Shown here in pieces: positions 47,162 through 56,143 of a stretch of DNA of 64,000 nucleotides. The position numbers and the translations under genes are program-made. Below the pieces are notes generated by a model. That model saw only the letters and a list, made by a program, of their open reading frames with translations, made no database searches and was not told where the DNA came from. The DNA is from Geodermatophilus sp. DSM 45219 (GTDB lineage Bacteria; Actinomycetota; Actinomycetes; Mycobacteriales; Geodermatophilaceae): NCBI RefSeq assembly GCF_900104025.1, contig NZ_FNIQ01000003.1, positions 496,001 through 560,000 on the forward strand, given 5' to 3'. Every line of letters starts with the position of its first letter. The stretch's first letter is position 1.

Positions 47162-48766
47162 TCAGTAGCGGAAGCGCTGCACCAGCTCCTGCAGGCCCCC
47201 GGACATGCGGGCCAGCTCCTCGGCCGCCTGCCGGGTCTGCGCGACCCCGGCCGTGGTGGCCGACGCGGCGTGGGCGACACCGCTGATGGTCCCGGCGATC
47301 TCCCCGCTGCCCGTCGCCGCCTCGGCCACGCTGCGGTTCATCTCCGCGGTCGTGGCGCCCTGTTCCTCCACCGCCGACGCGATGGTCGTCTGGTAGTCGT
47401 TGATCTGGCCGATGATCGTGCTGATCCGGCCGATGGCGTCCACGGCGCCCGAGGTGTCGCCCTGGATCGCCTGCACCCGCCGGGCGATGTCCTCCGTGGC
47501 CTTCGCGGTCTCCTGGGCCAGCTCCTTGACCTCGTTGGCCACCACCGCGAACCCCTTGCCCGCCTCACCGGCACGCGCGGCCTCGATGGTGGCGTTCAGC
47601 GCCAGCAGGTTGGTCTGCTCCGCGATGCTCGTGATGGTCTTGACCACGTCGCCGATCTCCTGGGAGGAGGACCCCAGCCGGGTCACGGTGTCCGTCGTCT
47701 CCTGCGCCGCCCGGACGGCGGTGCCGGCGACCCGGGCGGCCTCGGAGGCGTTCTGCGCGATCTCGTGGATCGAGGCGCCCATCTCCTCGGAGCCGGAGGC
47801 CACGGTCTGCACGTTGCGGGAGATCTGCTCCGCGGCGGCGGCCACCGCGCCGGCCTGGTCCGCGGTCTGCTCGGCGCTGCCGGCGATCGCCTCGGACGAG
47901 CCGCTGAGCTGCTCGGCGGCGGCGGCGAGGGCGGCGGCGGACCCGGCGGTCGAGGCCACGGTGCTGCGCAGGCTCTCGGCCGCCTGGTTGAGGGCGCCGG
48001 CCATCTGGCCGACCTCGTCGCGGGAGGAGACCTCGACCCGCGCGGTCAGGTCCCCGGCGGCCATGGCGACCAGGCCGTCCCGGACGGCGGTCACCGGGCG
48101 GATCACCAGCTGGGCGACGAGCCAGCCGAGCGCGACGGCCAGGGTGAGGCCGAGGCCGAGGACGGCGAGGATCAGGGTGCGGGAGGACGCCGCGGTGTCC
48201 TCGGCCGCCTGCACGGCGACCTCCGCACCGGCGGCCTCGGACTCCTCGAGCCGGGTGAGGGCCTCGTTGAGGGCCACCGCGATGGGCTTGACCTCGGTGG
48301 TGCGCAGGGCCAGGTAGGCGTCCATCTGGCCGGAGTGGGCGAGCGCCAGCAGCTCACCGCTCACGATCTCCTCGTACGCGCGCCAGGAGTCGGTCAGGGC
48401 GTCGACGTCCGCCTGCTGCTCGGTGGTCAGCGCACTGCCCTCGGCGTAGGCCGCGATGGCGGCGTCCATGGCCTCGAGGTCGGCCAGGTAGGCCTGGTGC
48501 TCGACGTCCTCGGGACCCTTGGGCAACAGCTCGTCGGCGAGCGCGTCGACGCGGGTCTGCAGGTAGGCGCGCCGGATCTCGGCCAGCTGCATCGACGGGT
48601 CCAGCGCCTCGGTGTGCACCTCCTCCGCGCGCTCGGCCACGTCGGCCACCTGGCGGAGGGCGAGGAGACCGACGGTCAGGGCGACGACGCAGGCCACCGC
48701 GACCGCGGTGAGCACCTTCACCCGCAACGGGAGCGAGAGCAGACGGGAGGGGACGGAGAGTCGCAC
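47162..48766 (-). CDS. Methyl-accepting chemotaxis protein (transmembrane), unlinked copy
   Basis: 534 residues. TM1 is near 16-39 ([20 protein letters not shown]), then a helical sensor domain, TM2 ([20 protein letters not shown]), HAMP ([13 protein letters not shown]) and the same signalling tip [19 protein letters not shown] as the cluster at 9108-17978, but with a more diverged flanking coiled coil ([20 protein letters not shown]). GTG 48766 has GAGG six bases upstream. No GTGTCGAC box upstream, unlike the clustered copies. Confidence 0.94.
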   Translation of the reverse strand: MRLSVPSRLLSLPLRVKVLTAVAVACVVALTVGLLALRQVADVAERAEEVHTEALDPSMQLAEIRRAYLQTRVDALADELLPKGPEDVEHQAYLADLEAMDAAIAAYAEGSALTTEQQADVDALTDSWRAYEEIVSGELLALAHSGQMDAYLALRTTEVKPIAVALNEALTRLEESEAAGAEVAVQAAEDTAASSRTLILAVLGLGLTLAVALGWLVAQLVIRPVTAVRDGLVAMAAGDLTARVEVSSRDEVGQMAGALNQAAESLRSTVASTAGSAAALAAAAEQLSGSSEAIAGSAEQTADQAGAVAAAAEQISRNVQTVASGSEEMGASIHEIAQNASEAARVAGTAVRAAQETTDTVTRLGSSSQEIGDVVKTITSIAEQTNLLALNATIEAARAGEAGKGFAVVANEVKELAQETAKATEDIARRVQAIQGDTSGAVDAIGRISTIIGQINDYQTTIASAVEEQGATTAEMNRSVAEAATGSGEIAGTISGVAHAASATTAGVAQTRQAAEELARMSGGLQELVQRFRY

Positions 48767-48853
48767 GGAATACCTCGGGAGCCGATCGGATGGGGCAACC
48801 CGGGGTTTCGACCGATTCCGTCCGATCTCCAGTCGAGATCCTGGATCGGATCC

Positions 48854-49696
48854 TCAGCCCTCCACGCGCTCGAGGAACCGCCGGATCGTCTCCAGGAACA
48901 CCTCGGGCTGCTCCGAGTGCACCCAGTGCCCGGCCTTCTTCACCGTCACCAGCCGCGTCTCGGGGAACAGCTCGTCCATCCGGGCGCGGTCCTCCGGCAG
49001 CACGTAGTGCGAGTTCGCGCCCGCGATCCACAGCACCGGACCGCCGAAGCGGGCGCCCGGCGGCGGGTCGGGGAAGCCGCGCAGCTCGCCGAGGTCGCGC
49101 TCGAGCAGCTCCAGGTTCAGCCGCCAGCGCCAGCCGCCGCCGGCCCCGATCCCCTCACGGACGAGGCTCTGCATGAGGAACGAGCGGACCATCGTGCTGG
49201 GGACGGCGGTGCGCAGGGCGGCGTCGGCGTCCTCACGGGTGTCCACCGCGTCGAGGTCCAGCGCGCGCATCGCGGCGATGTACGCGGCGAACGGGGATGC
49301 CTCCTCGTCGGGGTCGTCGGTGCGGCCGCCGGAGACCGGGTACTCGACCGGGGCGATGTCGACGACGACCAGCGCGCGCAGCAGCTCCGGGTGGCGCAGC
49401 GCCAGCTGCATCGCCACCTTGCCGCCCATCGAGTGGCCGACGAGGGTCACCGGCCCGCCGGAGGAGGCGAGCTCGGCGGCGACCAGCTCGGCCATGTCGA
49501 CGTAGTCGACCCGGTCGGTCCACGGCGAGTGCCCGTGGTTGGGCAGGTCGAGCAGGGTCACCCGGTGGTCGGTGGCGAGCCCCTTGGCGATCGTCGTCCA
49601 GTTCCTGCCCTGGCCGAACAACCCGTGCACGAACACCACGCGCGGCCCGGCCGAGCCCAGCGTCCGGGCGTGCAGCCGCTCCTCCTCGTCGGTCAC
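48854..49696 (-). CDS. Alpha/beta hydrolase (YbfF/MenH-like)
   Basis: 280 residues. Oxyanion strand VVFVHGLFGQGRNWTTIAKGL, nucleophile elbow LVGHSMGGKVAMQLA (Ser), an acidic residue region LWIAGANSHYV and catalytic His in KKAGHWVHSEQPEVF are all present. An esterase or thioesterase acting on an unknown substrate. Start GTG 49696. Independent of the MCP gene downstream, apart from sharing the strand. Confidence 0.88.
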   Translation of the reverse strand: MTDEEERLHARTLGSAGPRVVFVHGLFGQGRNWTTIAKGLATDHRVTLLDLPNHGHSPWTDRVDYVDMAELVAAELASSGGPVTLVGHSMGGKVAMQLALRHPELLRALVVVDIAPVEYPVSGGRTDDPDEEASPFAAYIAAMRALDLDAVDTREDADAALRTAVPSTMVRSFLMQSLVREGIGAGGGWRWRLNLELLERDLGELRGFPDPPPGARFGGPVLWIAGANSHYVLPEDRARMDELFPETRLVTVKKAGHWVHSEQPEVFLETIRRFLERVEG

Positions 49697-49842
49697 CCGG
49701 TCATTGCACCAGAGTCCGCAGGGGACGCTCGGGGGCACCGGCGGCGACGGGTGGGTGGGTGCCAGGAGCCGGGGGCGCCCGCCGGGTCGCGGGCAGCCGG
49801 GAAGCACCCGCCGGCGGCGTCCCGGCTGCCGCCCTGCGGTGG

Positions 49843-50235
49843 TCAGCGCAGCAGGTCGACAGTGCACCGCAGGCCGGGCGCTCTGGAGAGCCGCCCGTCG
49901 CCCGTCACCAGCGGGACGTCGAGCAGCTCGGCGAGTGCCACGTACTGCGCGTCGTAGGCGCTGATCGAGTTCCGGAGCTCCCACGCCCGCGCCAGCAGCA
50001 GAAGGTGGGGATGGCGTTCCAGGGCCAGCTCGGCGTAGTCCTCCAGCGCCGCAGTGCCCCGCTCGCGGGTGAGCCGGCCACCCAGCACCTCGCGCCGGAC
50101 GACGGAGAGCACCTCCACGTCCGCGAGCTCGGGCGCGTGGACGTCGGAGCCCAGGAGCCGCTCGCGCGCCAGGGCACCGGCCGAGCCGTCGTCCACCAGG
50201 GCCGGCACGAGCACCGACGCGTCGGCGACGATCAC
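49843..50235 (-). CDS. vapC: VapC-type PIN-domain ribonuclease toxin
   Basis: 130 residues. The acidic PIN residues are visible: MIVADASVLVPAL (first Asp), PELADVEVLSV (Glu), ISAYDAQYVALAELL (Asp) and VTGDGRL (Asp). Such toxins cut tRNA or rRNA when free. Start GTG 50235 overlaps the antitoxin stop (GTGA). Appears intact. Confidence 0.92.
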   Translation of the reverse strand: MIVADASVLVPALVDDGSAGALARERLLGSDVHAPELADVEVLSVVRREVLGGRLTRERGTAALEDYAELALERHPHLLLLARAWELRNSISAYDAQYVALAELLDVPLVTGDGRLSRAPGLRCTVDLLR

Positions 50236-50465
50236 GTGCTGTCCTCGCGTCCGGCGGCCACGGCGGCGACCGCCTCGTCGAAGGAGAGCCGTCCGCCACG
50301 GCGAGCGGCCCGGGCCAGCACCTGGGCCTTGCTCGGCCGGGCAGCGACCGCCTGCAGCTCGCGCAGCACGTACTCCGAGAGGCTCAGTCCGCTCTCCGCC
50401 GCCCGTTCACGCAGCACGGCGTGCAACTCGTCCGGGACGTGGCGGACCTGCAACATCTTCGGCAC
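50232..50465 (-). CDS. vapB: VapB/FitA-type antitoxin
   Basis: 77 residues. An RHH DNA-binding N-terminus (MLQVRHVPDELHAVLRERAA, SLSEYVLRELQAV) is followed by a toxin-binding tail (RLSFDEAVAAVAAGR). Start is GTG 50465 or the ATG three codons later. The promoter region holds four phased ACATGTG-type repeats, the likely operator for self-repression by the VapBC complex. Confidence 0.92.
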   Translation of the reverse strand: MPKMLQVRHVPDELHAVLRERAAESGLSLSEYVLRELQAVAARPSKAQVLARAARRGGRLSFDEAVAAVAAGREDST

Positions 50466-50476
50466 GATGCCACTCT

Positions 50477-50515
50477 ACATGTGCCGCACATGTGACCACA
50501 TGTGGTGCGCATGTG
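50477..50515. promoter_or_regulatory. vapBC operator: four helically phased heptamers
   Basis: ACATGTG at 50477, 50488 and 50498 and GCATGTG at 50509 are spaced 11, 10 and 11 bp apart. Each contains the self-complementary CATG, so they sit on one face of the helix just upstream of vapB. This fits cooperative binding of RHH dimers. Confidence 0.75.
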
Positions 50516-50536
50516 CTCCGGGCCGTCCGACAGGCG

Positions 50537-50731
50537 TCACTCCCGTGGCTCAGGACCGTGCCAGTCCCACCGGGAGCGCCAGGTCCTCGGGGTCTGCAGC
50601 CCCTCGGCGAGGTCCGGCCACGGCGGGTGGGGCAGGGGCGTGCCGTCGAGGCGGACCGGACGCGTGCCGTCCCAGCCGTTCCGGAGGACCTCCGCGGCAT
50701 CGGTCGGCGGGGCCGGGAGGCAGCAGCTCAC
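50537..50731 (-). CDS. Possible small Trp/Pro-rich protein
   Basis: 64 codons with consistent high-GC third positions, product with a CC pair at residues 3-4 and a Trp-rich C-terminus (TWRSRWDWHGPEPRE). No ribosome site is clear before GTG 50731 and I recognise no family. It could be a short gene, or part of the leader upstream of vapB. Confidence 0.42.
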   Translation of the reverse strand: MSCCLPAPPTDAAEVLRNGWDGTRPVRLDGTPLPHPPWPDLAEGLQTPRTWRSRWDWHGPEPRE

Positions 50732-50904
50732 CGCTGCAGGAGCGCCGGTCTGCAGCCGTGCTCACCAGCAGGGCGGGGAAGGGCCCTCGGTCCGCAGGTC
50801 CGGCGCCCGGCGGGGCACCACGCGATCCGGCCGGGGCCGACGCACGATCCCGGGGTGGCACGGCCCGAACGGAGCCGCCGCCCGAGGAGAGGAGCACCTC
50901 GCAC

Positions 50905-52629
50905 ATGCCCGGACGGCGTCGGCGGACGACGAGCCGCTCGACCAGCACCACCCGCACCGCGACGACGACCCGCCGGAAGGCGCCGGCCCGCCGCACTGCG
51001 ACGCCGACGCCCGAGCGGCCGGTCGCCGGGCCGGGGGAGCGGGTGTGGGTGCTCGCCGTCCCCTTCCGGGCGCCGGCGCCGGGCGCCCAGTGGCGGGCGG
51101 ACCTGCAGGCCCACGTGTGGGTCGGCCGCGAGCTGCCGCCGGAGCTGGCCGCCTACGACCCGCCGCCGTACACCCTCGAGCGGTTCCTCGAGGACGAGCT
51201 CAACGACACCCCGCGGCCGGTGCCGCCGGGCCGGCCGCTGGTGCCGCGCGAGGAGCAGGCGACCGGCGCGGAGGCGGTGGTCGCCTCGGCTGCCGCGGGC
51301 CACCGCGTCTTCCTGCTGGGCGACGACCCGGGCGTGGGCAAGACGGGGACCGCCGTCCTGGCCGCGCGGGAGGTGTGCGAGATGCGCGGCGGGACGCGGG
51401 TACTGGTCGTCGCCGACCGCCCGGCGGCCATCACCATCCCGCACTGGACCCGCTCGATCGCCGGCTTCGGCGACGGCGGGCTGCGCTGGTGCGTCACCAC
51501 CTGGGACCGGCTGGCGAAGGTGGCGGAGCTGCGGTTCGACGTCGTCATCGCCGACGAGGCGCACATGGTCCGGCACACGACCACGCAGCGGTGGAAGCAC
51601 TGGAAGGCCGTCTCCGGCGGCGGCCGGAGCAAGGACGTGCCGTTCGTCGTCGCCGCCACCGCCACCCCGGCACACACGCCCCTGGAGCTGCCCTACCTCG
51701 CGCCGCAGTTGGCGCAGCGGCACGGGGAGCCGCTGCGCGCCTGGGCGGACCTCCCGGCGAAGCTCGCCGAGCACGGGTTCCACGTGGAACGAGGCCGCTA
51801 CGGGTGGGCGTGGACCGAGGACGCCGACGCCCGCCGTGCCGACCTCGCCCGGCTGCAGGGCTGGCTGGCCGCCGGCGACCCGCCCGCGACGCTGCACCGC
51901 CCTGCCCCGTGGGGCGCGGTGTCGGTCACCGGGACGCCGGTCGCCCTGACCCCGGCCGAGCAGGCCGCCTACGAGTCCGGGTGGCAGGAGTTCCGCGCCG
52001 AGATGCAGCTGGCCCGCAGGGCCCGGCAGACCGCGCGCGGCCGGGCCGCGCTGCTGCGGTTCCGGCAGAAGGCAGGCCTGATCCGCGCCCAGGCCACCGT
52101 CGACTGGGTGAAGGCGCAGGTGGAGGCCGAGCGGCAGGTCGCGGTGTCGGTGGAGTTCGTGGAGACGGCGGCCGACCCGATCCGCGAGGCGCTGCTGGAC
52201 TCCGGGATCGCGGTGGCGGGCATCTACGGCCGCGACCGGTTCGACGTCGAGGCCGAGCGGCTGCGCTTCCAGTCCGGGGAGGCACCGGTGTGCGTGTTCA
52301 CCGTGACCGCCTCGATCAGCCTGCACGCGGGGGAGCTGCTGCCCGGTGGCGGGACCGCCTCGACGGCGCCGCGGGTCGGGCTGTTCCACCAGCCGCGCTT
52401 CTCCGGCATCCAGGCCCGCCAGGTGACCGGCCGCACGCACCGCGACGGCCAGGTCTCGCCGTGGCGGGTCGCGTTCGCCGCGGACACCGTGGAGGAGCAC
52501 GTGGCGCGGGTGATGGTCGAGCGGCTGGCGGTCAGCGGCTCCGCCGCCGGTGCGGACACCTCGGCCCTGCAGGAGATCGCCGAGCTGCTCGACGCCGACT
52601 GGCTGCCTCCGGTCGCCCTCACCGACTGA
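50905..52629 (+). CDS. SNF2-like DEAH-box helicase/ATPase
   Basis: 574 residues. A basic Thr/Arg-rich N-terminus (about 1-40) precedes a superfamily 2 helicase: Walker A LLGDDPGVGKTGTAVLAA, Walker B VVIADEAHMVRH, motif III ATATPAHTP and, in the second RecA-like lobe, VCVFTVTASISLHAG and motif VI QARQVTGRTHRDGQ. The short form resembles SNF2/RapA-type helicases of phages and defence islands more than chromatin remodelers. ATG 50905 has AGGAG ten bases upstream. It adjoins vapBC but on the other strand. A parS-like site lies inside the gene. Role unknown. Confidence 0.85.
   Translation: MPGRRRRTTSRSTSTTRTATTTRRKAPARRTATPTPERPVAGPGERVWVLAVPFRAPAPGAQWRADLQAHVWVGRELPPELAAYDPPPYTLERFLEDELNDTPRPVPPGRPLVPREEQATGAEAVVASAAAGHRVFLLGDDPGVGKTGTAVLAAREVCEMRGGTRVLVVADRPAAITIPHWTRSIAGFGDGGLRWCVTTWDRLAKVAELRFDVVIADEAHMVRHTTTQRWKHWKAVSGGGRSKDVPFVVAATATPAHTPLELPYLAPQLAQRHGEPLRAWADLPAKLAEHGFHVERGRYGWAWTEDADARRADLARLQGWLAAGDPPATLHRPAPWGAVSVTGTPVALTPAEQAAYESGWQEFRAEMQLARRARQTARGRAALLRFRQKAGLIRAQATVDWVKAQVEAERQVAVSVEFVETAADPIREALLDSGIAVAGIYGRDRFDVEAERLRFQSGEAPVCVFTVTASISLHAGELLPGGGTASTAPRVGLFHQPRFSGIQARQVTGRTHRDGQVSPWRVAFAADTVEEHVARVMVERLAVSGSAAGADTSALQEIAELLDADWLPPVALTD
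51777..51790. promoter_or_regulatory. parS-like palindrome, copy 3, within the helicase gene
   Basis: GTTCCACGTGGAAC, identical to 25128-25141 and 34000-34013, encodes part of EHGFHVERGR. Location inside a coding region argues against a local promoter operator and fits parS, which can lie in genes. Confidence 0.6.
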
Positions 52630-52673
52630 GTCGCACCCCGCGCCGTACTCCGTGATCCCCCTCCTCCTCCCGA

Positions 52674-52744
52674 GTTGATCATGGGGTTGTTGCTCGACCG
52701 CGCGCCGTCGACCGCGCGCCCGACGGCGACAACCCCATGATCGA
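52674..52744. repeat. Family B inverted repeat between convergent genes
   Basis: Arms 52677-52693 and 52726-52742 (17 bp, one mismatch) with ends GATCATGGGGTTGT and ACAACCCCATGATC. A GC-rich loop contains a second small inverted repeat. It lies between the helicase and the TauE-type gene, whose stops face each other. Confidence 0.75.
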
Positions 52745-52784
52745 CTCCAGTGGGGGCGCTCGCTCCGAGGGGCGCCCGGAGAGC

Positions 52785-53528
52785 TCAGCCGAGCGCCGCG
52801 GCGATGCTGGCCGTCCCGGCCAGGGCCGACAGCGTCAGCCCGGCCGCCCGGAACAGGCGGACGTCGAGCAGGTGGAACAGCCGGCGGCCCGCCACGTGGC
52901 CGACGACCGCCGCCACCAGCAGCACCAGCACCACCTCGGGCCGGAGGGCCTGTCCGGCCCGCCCCGAGGCCGTGAGCACCGCGGCGCCGATCAGGTTGAG
53001 GGCGAGGAACAGCGCCGCGAGGGTGTCGCGCATCTCCGCCGGGGCCACCTGCCGCCGCTCGAGCCAGAGCACCAGCGGCGGCCCGTTGGTGCTGGTCGTG
53101 GTGGTGAGCAGGCCGGCGACCAGCCCCACGACCAGCGTGGCCCACCGGGACGGCCCCGTCCGGCCGGGGACCGGGCGCCGCAGGACCTGCAGCGCCACGG
53201 CGGCGAGCACGCCGACACCCACCGCGAGCTGCAACGCCGTCTTGCTGACGACGGCGAGCACCAGCACACCGGCCACGATCCCGGGCACGGCGGCGAGGGT
53301 CACCACGCGGACGTCGGTCCACCGGACGGCCGGCCTCGAGCCGCGGCGCACGAGCAGCAGGAGCAGGGTCGTGGTCGTGGCGAGCACCATCAGCGTGGTC
53401 ACCGCCTCGGTGGGGGCGAGCACGGCCACGAGAGCGGGCCCGGCGATGAGCGCCAGCCCGAACCCGGCGGCGGCCTGCACGGTCGCGCCCACCAGGACGG
53501 CGAGGGACGCGAGCAGCACACCGGCCAT
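52785..53528 (-). CDS. TauE/SafE-type membrane anion exporter
   Basis: 247 residues with about eight predicted membrane helices. The duplicated TauE signature is visible as VQAAAGFGLALIAGPALVAV and GLLTTTTSTNGPPLVLWL. Members export sulfite, sulfoacetate or related C2 acids. No sulfur gene adjoins it. Start ATG 53528. Confidence 0.88.
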   Translation of the reverse strand: MAGVLLASLAVLVGATVQAAAGFGLALIAGPALVAVLAPTEAVTTLMVLATTTTLLLLLVRRGSRPAVRWTDVRVVTLAAVPGIVAGVLVLAVVSKTALQLAVGVGVLAAVALQVLRRPVPGRTGPSRWATLVVGLVAGLLTTTTSTNGPPLVLWLERRQVAPAEMRDTLAALFLALNLIGAAVLTASGRAGQALRPEVVLVLLVAAVVGHVAGRRLFHLLDVRLFRAAGLTLSALAGTASIAAALG

Positions 53529-53573
53529 CCTGTCGCACGGCCCGGGTGCACCTGGAGCAGCCGGACGGCGCGC

Positions 53574-54086
53574 TCAGGCGGGGCAGAGCCAGTCGTCGGA
53601 GGTCTCCGCGCGCAGGTCGCCCGCGGACCCCGGCGACGGGAACGGCTGCCGGAAGGTAAAGGCCGCCGGCGTCGGGCCGTGGGCCCGCAGCAGCCGCACC
53701 CGCTCCTCGGCGTCCTCCGTCGTCGGGAGCGAACCGGCGGGCACCCACCACAGCGCGGTCGTCGCCTCGGCCGCCCGCTCGAACCACGTGCGGCGCCGCC
53801 GCATGACCTCGAGGTGCCGGCCGCCGAACACGTAGCCGGCGAGCGCCTCGACGTCCCGCCAGACGGTCAGGTTGACGATGACGCCGTGGCTGCCGCCGGC
53901 GTCCCACCCGAAGGCGCGGACGGCGGTGGCGTTGCCGTCCTCGGTCTGCAGCCGCCAGACGAAGCCGGGGGCGCGGTCGGCCTCGGCGTTGACCTCGTCC
54001 AGCGCGGCCATGAAGTCGGCCAGCAGCGGGCTGTCCAGCGGGGCGAGCAGCCGGGAGACGTTGACCTGGGCGAGGTGGTGGTCCAC
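53574..54086 (-). CDS. DUF3291-like monooxygenase-fold protein
   Basis: 170 residues. HHLAQVNVSRLLAPLDSPLL, FVWRLQTEDGNATAVRAF and LTVWRDVEALAGYVFGGRH match DUF3291, a dimeric alpha-beta barrel related to antibiotic-biosynthesis monooxygenases. No function is established. GTG 54086 is preceded after seven bases by TAGGGT, suggesting a leaderless mRNA of its own. Confidence 0.8.
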   Translation of the reverse strand: MDHHLAQVNVSRLLAPLDSPLLADFMAALDEVNAEADRAPGFVWRLQTEDGNATAVRAFGWDAGGSHGVIVNLTVWRDVEALAGYVFGGRHLEVMRRRRTWFERAAEATTALWWVPAGSLPTTEDAEERVRLLRAHGPTPAAFTFRQPFPSPGSAGDLRAETSDDWLCPA

Positions 54087-54112
54087 GGCGCGGACCCTAC
54101 GGGCGGCGCCGG

Positions 54113-55126
54113 TCAGGGGACGAGCACCGCGCGGCCCACGACGCGGCCGGCGCGCAGGTCGTCGAGCACCCGCGCGGCGTCGGCCAGCGGGTGCTCGGTG
54201 ACCGTGGTGACCAGCCGCCCGCGGGCGGCCAGGTCGAGAGCGGCGACCAGTTCCGCGCGCCGGTTGCCGACCGAGGTGACGATCCGCTGCTCGGGCACGA
54301 CCATCGCCAGCGGGTGGATCTCGACCCGGTCGGAGGAGTACCCGACGTAGACCAGCGTGCCCCGCTTGCCGAGGGCGGCGAGCGCGGCGGCGCTGGTCTC
54401 CTTCGTGCCGACGAGCTCGAACACCACGTCGGCCCCGCGGTCGCCGGTGGCGTGCCGGACGGCGGCGGCGACGTCCTGCTCCGATGCGTCCACCGTGACC
54501 GCGGCACCGAGCGAGCGGGCCAGCGCCAGCCGCTGCGCGCTGCGGGCCACCGCGGTCACCCGGGCCCCGGCCTCCCGCAGCACCTGCACGAGGGCCAGCC
54601 CGACCCCGCCGACGCCGTAGACCACCGCCTCCGTGCCGGCCGTGACGCCGGCGACCTCGACGGCGTGCAGCGCCGTCGTCCCGCTGCAGCAGAGCGTCGC
54701 CGCGGTCGGCAGGTCCACCCCGTCGGGGACGGGCACGACCGACGAGGCCGGGACGGCGAGCTGCTCGGCGAACCCGCCGTCGCTGGCGAAGGCCAGGAAG
54801 CCCAGCGGCGCGTCGCAGAGGTGGTCGTCCCCGGCCGTGCACCAGCGGCACCGGTGGCAGGCGTGCAGGTAGTGGACGGCGACCCGGTCGCCCACCGCCA
54901 CGCCGCCGACCCCCTCGCCGAGCTCGGCCACCACCCCGGCGACCTCGTGGCCGAGGGTGATCGGCGTCCGGGCCGGCGTGAGCAGCCCGTCGAGGAAGTG
55001 CAGCTCGGTGCCGCAGACCCCCGCCGCGGCGACGTCCAGCAGCACCTCGCCCGGGCCCGGCCGCGGGCGGTCGACGTCCTCGACCACGAGGGGCTCCCCG
55101 GCCCCGGAGAAACGGACAGCACGCAC
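54113..55126 (-). CDS. Zinc-dependent alcohol dehydrogenase (MDR) under TPP riboswitch control
   Basis: 337 residues. A catalytic-zinc domain (AAAGVCGTELHFLDG, LGHEVAGVV), structural-zinc loop CHRCRWCTAGDDHLC and Rossmann motif YGVGGVGLALVQVL make a complete NAD(P)-dependent alcohol dehydrogenase. It starts with GTG 55126, seven bases after GGGAGG, which is the 3' strand of a TPP riboswitch. Thiamine shortage should therefore increase its synthesis. The substrate is unknown; one may suspect an alcohol or aldehyde linked to thiamine precursors or to TPP-dependent carbon flow. Confidence 0.92.
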   Translation of the reverse strand: MRAVRFSGAGEPLVVEDVDRPRPGPGEVLLDVAAAGVCGTELHFLDGLLTPARTPITLGHEVAGVVAELGEGVGGVAVGDRVAVHYLHACHRCRWCTAGDDHLCDAPLGFLAFASDGGFAEQLAVPASSVVPVPDGVDLPTAATLCCSGTTALHAVEVAGVTAGTEAVVYGVGGVGLALVQVLREAGARVTAVARSAQRLALARSLGAAVTVDASEQDVAAAVRHATGDRGADVVFELVGTKETSAAALAALGKRGTLVYVGYSSDRVEIHPLAMVVPEQRIVTSVGNRRAELVAALDLAARGRLVTTVTEHPLADAARVLDDLRAGRVVGRAVLVP

Positions 55127-55133
55127 GGGACGG

Positions 55134-55218
55134 CCTCCCTACGCCGGCATGACCCGGACAGGTTCGAACGGTCGGCGGCCCCAGCCGCCCTCTCAGCCCG
55201 CTGGGTGCGGGCTCCCGT
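55134..55218 (-). ncRNA. TPP riboswitch upstream of the zinc alcohol dehydrogenase
   Basis: On the minus strand it contains GGGCTGAGAGGG, CGTTCGAACCTGTCCGGG and ATGCCGGCGTAGGGAGG, the conserved THI-element segments (CTGAGA, GAACCTG, the closing GGCGTAGGGA). The Shine-Dalgarno GGGAGG is part of the closing helix, so ligand binding should block translation. Confidence 0.92.
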
Positions 55219-55232
55219 GATCAGCGGCCCGG

Positions 55233-55260
55233 ACGCTACCCGCCCGGGCGGTGTTACGTT
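55233..55260. promoter_or_regulatory. Divergent promoters between two TPP riboswitches
   Basis: Plus-strand TACGTT (55255-55260) and minus-strand TAGCGT (55238-55233) are good -10 hexamers placed shortly before the two riboswitch 5' ends. The control regions fit in about 54 bp. Confidence 0.5.
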
Positions 55261-55271
55261 CGGGGAGCACG

Positions 55272-55346
55272 TGGCACGGGGTGTCCCCCTCGGGGACTGA
55301 GAGCACACCCGTCGAACCTGCTCCAGTTCGTACTGGCGAAGGGATG
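55272..55346 (+). ncRNA. TPP riboswitch upstream of thiM
   Basis: GGGTGTCCCC, GACTGAGAGCACACCC, GTCGAACCTG and ACTGGCGAAGGGA match the THI element in order. AAGGGA serves as ribosome site, ten bases before the thiM ATG, so control is probably at translation start. Confidence 0.94.
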
Positions 55347-55354
55347 TCACCGGC

Positions 55355-56143
55355 ATGCCGGCCGTCGACCTGCGCGCCGCCCGCGCGGCGCTGCGCGCAC
55401 GCACCCCCCTGGTGCACTGCCTGACCAACACGGTGGTGCAGACGATCACCGCCAACGCCCTGCTCGCGGCCGGTGCCGCCCCGGCGATGGTCGACGCCCC
55501 GGAGGAGGCCGGCGACTTCGCCGCCGTCGCCTCCGCGGTGCTGGTCAACGTGGGCACCGTGCACGCCCGCACCGCCGAGGCGATGCGGCTGGCCGCCCGC
55601 TCGGCGGGCGCGGCCGGGACGCCGTGGGTCCTGGACCCCGTCGCCGTCGGCGGCCTGGTCTACCGCACCGAGCTGGCCACCGAGCTGGTCGGGCTGCGGC
55701 CGACCGTCGTCCGCGGCAACGCCTCGGAGGTGATGGCGCTGACCGGCGCGGGCGCCGGCGGCCGGGGCGTGGACAGCACCGACAGTGCCGACGACGCCGC
55801 CAAGGCCGCTGCCGAGCTCGCGGCGCGCACCGGCGGTGTCGTGGCGGTCAGCGGCGAGGTCGACCTGGTCACCGACGGGCGGCGGACCGTCCGCGTCGGC
55901 GGGGGATCGGCGCTGCTGACGCGCACCACCGGTGCAGGGTGCGCGCTCGGCGCCCTCGTCGCCGCCTACGTCGCGGCCACCGGGGACGCGCTGACCGGCA
56001 CCGTGGCCGCACACGCGCACGTCGCCGTCGCCGCCGAGCGGGCCGCACGGGTGGCCTCCGGCCCGGGCACCTTCGCGCCCGCCTGGCTCGACGCGCTGGA
56101 CGCCGTCGACGCCGAGGCCCTGGCCGCGGCGGACCTCCGATGA
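55355..56143 (+). CDS. thiM: Hydroxyethylthiazole kinase
   Basis: Phosphorylates the thiazole alcohol for thiamine salvage. 262 residues, ribokinase-like: [42 protein letters not shown] and [15 protein letters not shown] (anion-hole GAGC with catalytic Cys). ATG 55355. First gene of thiM-thiE-thiD, overlapping thiE by four bases, under a TPP riboswitch. Confidence 0.96.
   Translation: MPAVDLRAARAALRARTPLVHCLTNTVVQTITANALLAAGAAPAMVDAPEEAGDFAAVASAVLVNVGTVHARTAEAMRLAARSAGAAGTPWVLDPVAVGGLVYRTELATELVGLRPTVVRGNASEVMALTGAGAGGRGVDSTDSADDAAKAAAELAARTGGVVAVSGEVDLVTDGRRTVRVGGGSALLTRTTGAGCALGALVAAYVAATGDALTGTVAAHAHVAVAAERAARVASGPGTFAPAWLDALDAVDAEALAAADLR

Noticed and set aside
49297-50904. Upstream extension of the helicase frame to 49297
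   Set aside because: The extension overlaps the minus-strand hydrolase and vapBC genes and is Arg/Pro-rich without domains; ATG 50905 has a ribosome site and begins a plausible basic N-terminus.
55150-55200. tRNA-like GTTCGAA word
   Set aside because: It is the conserved GAACCTG region of the minus-strand TPP riboswitch; no cloverleaf is present.
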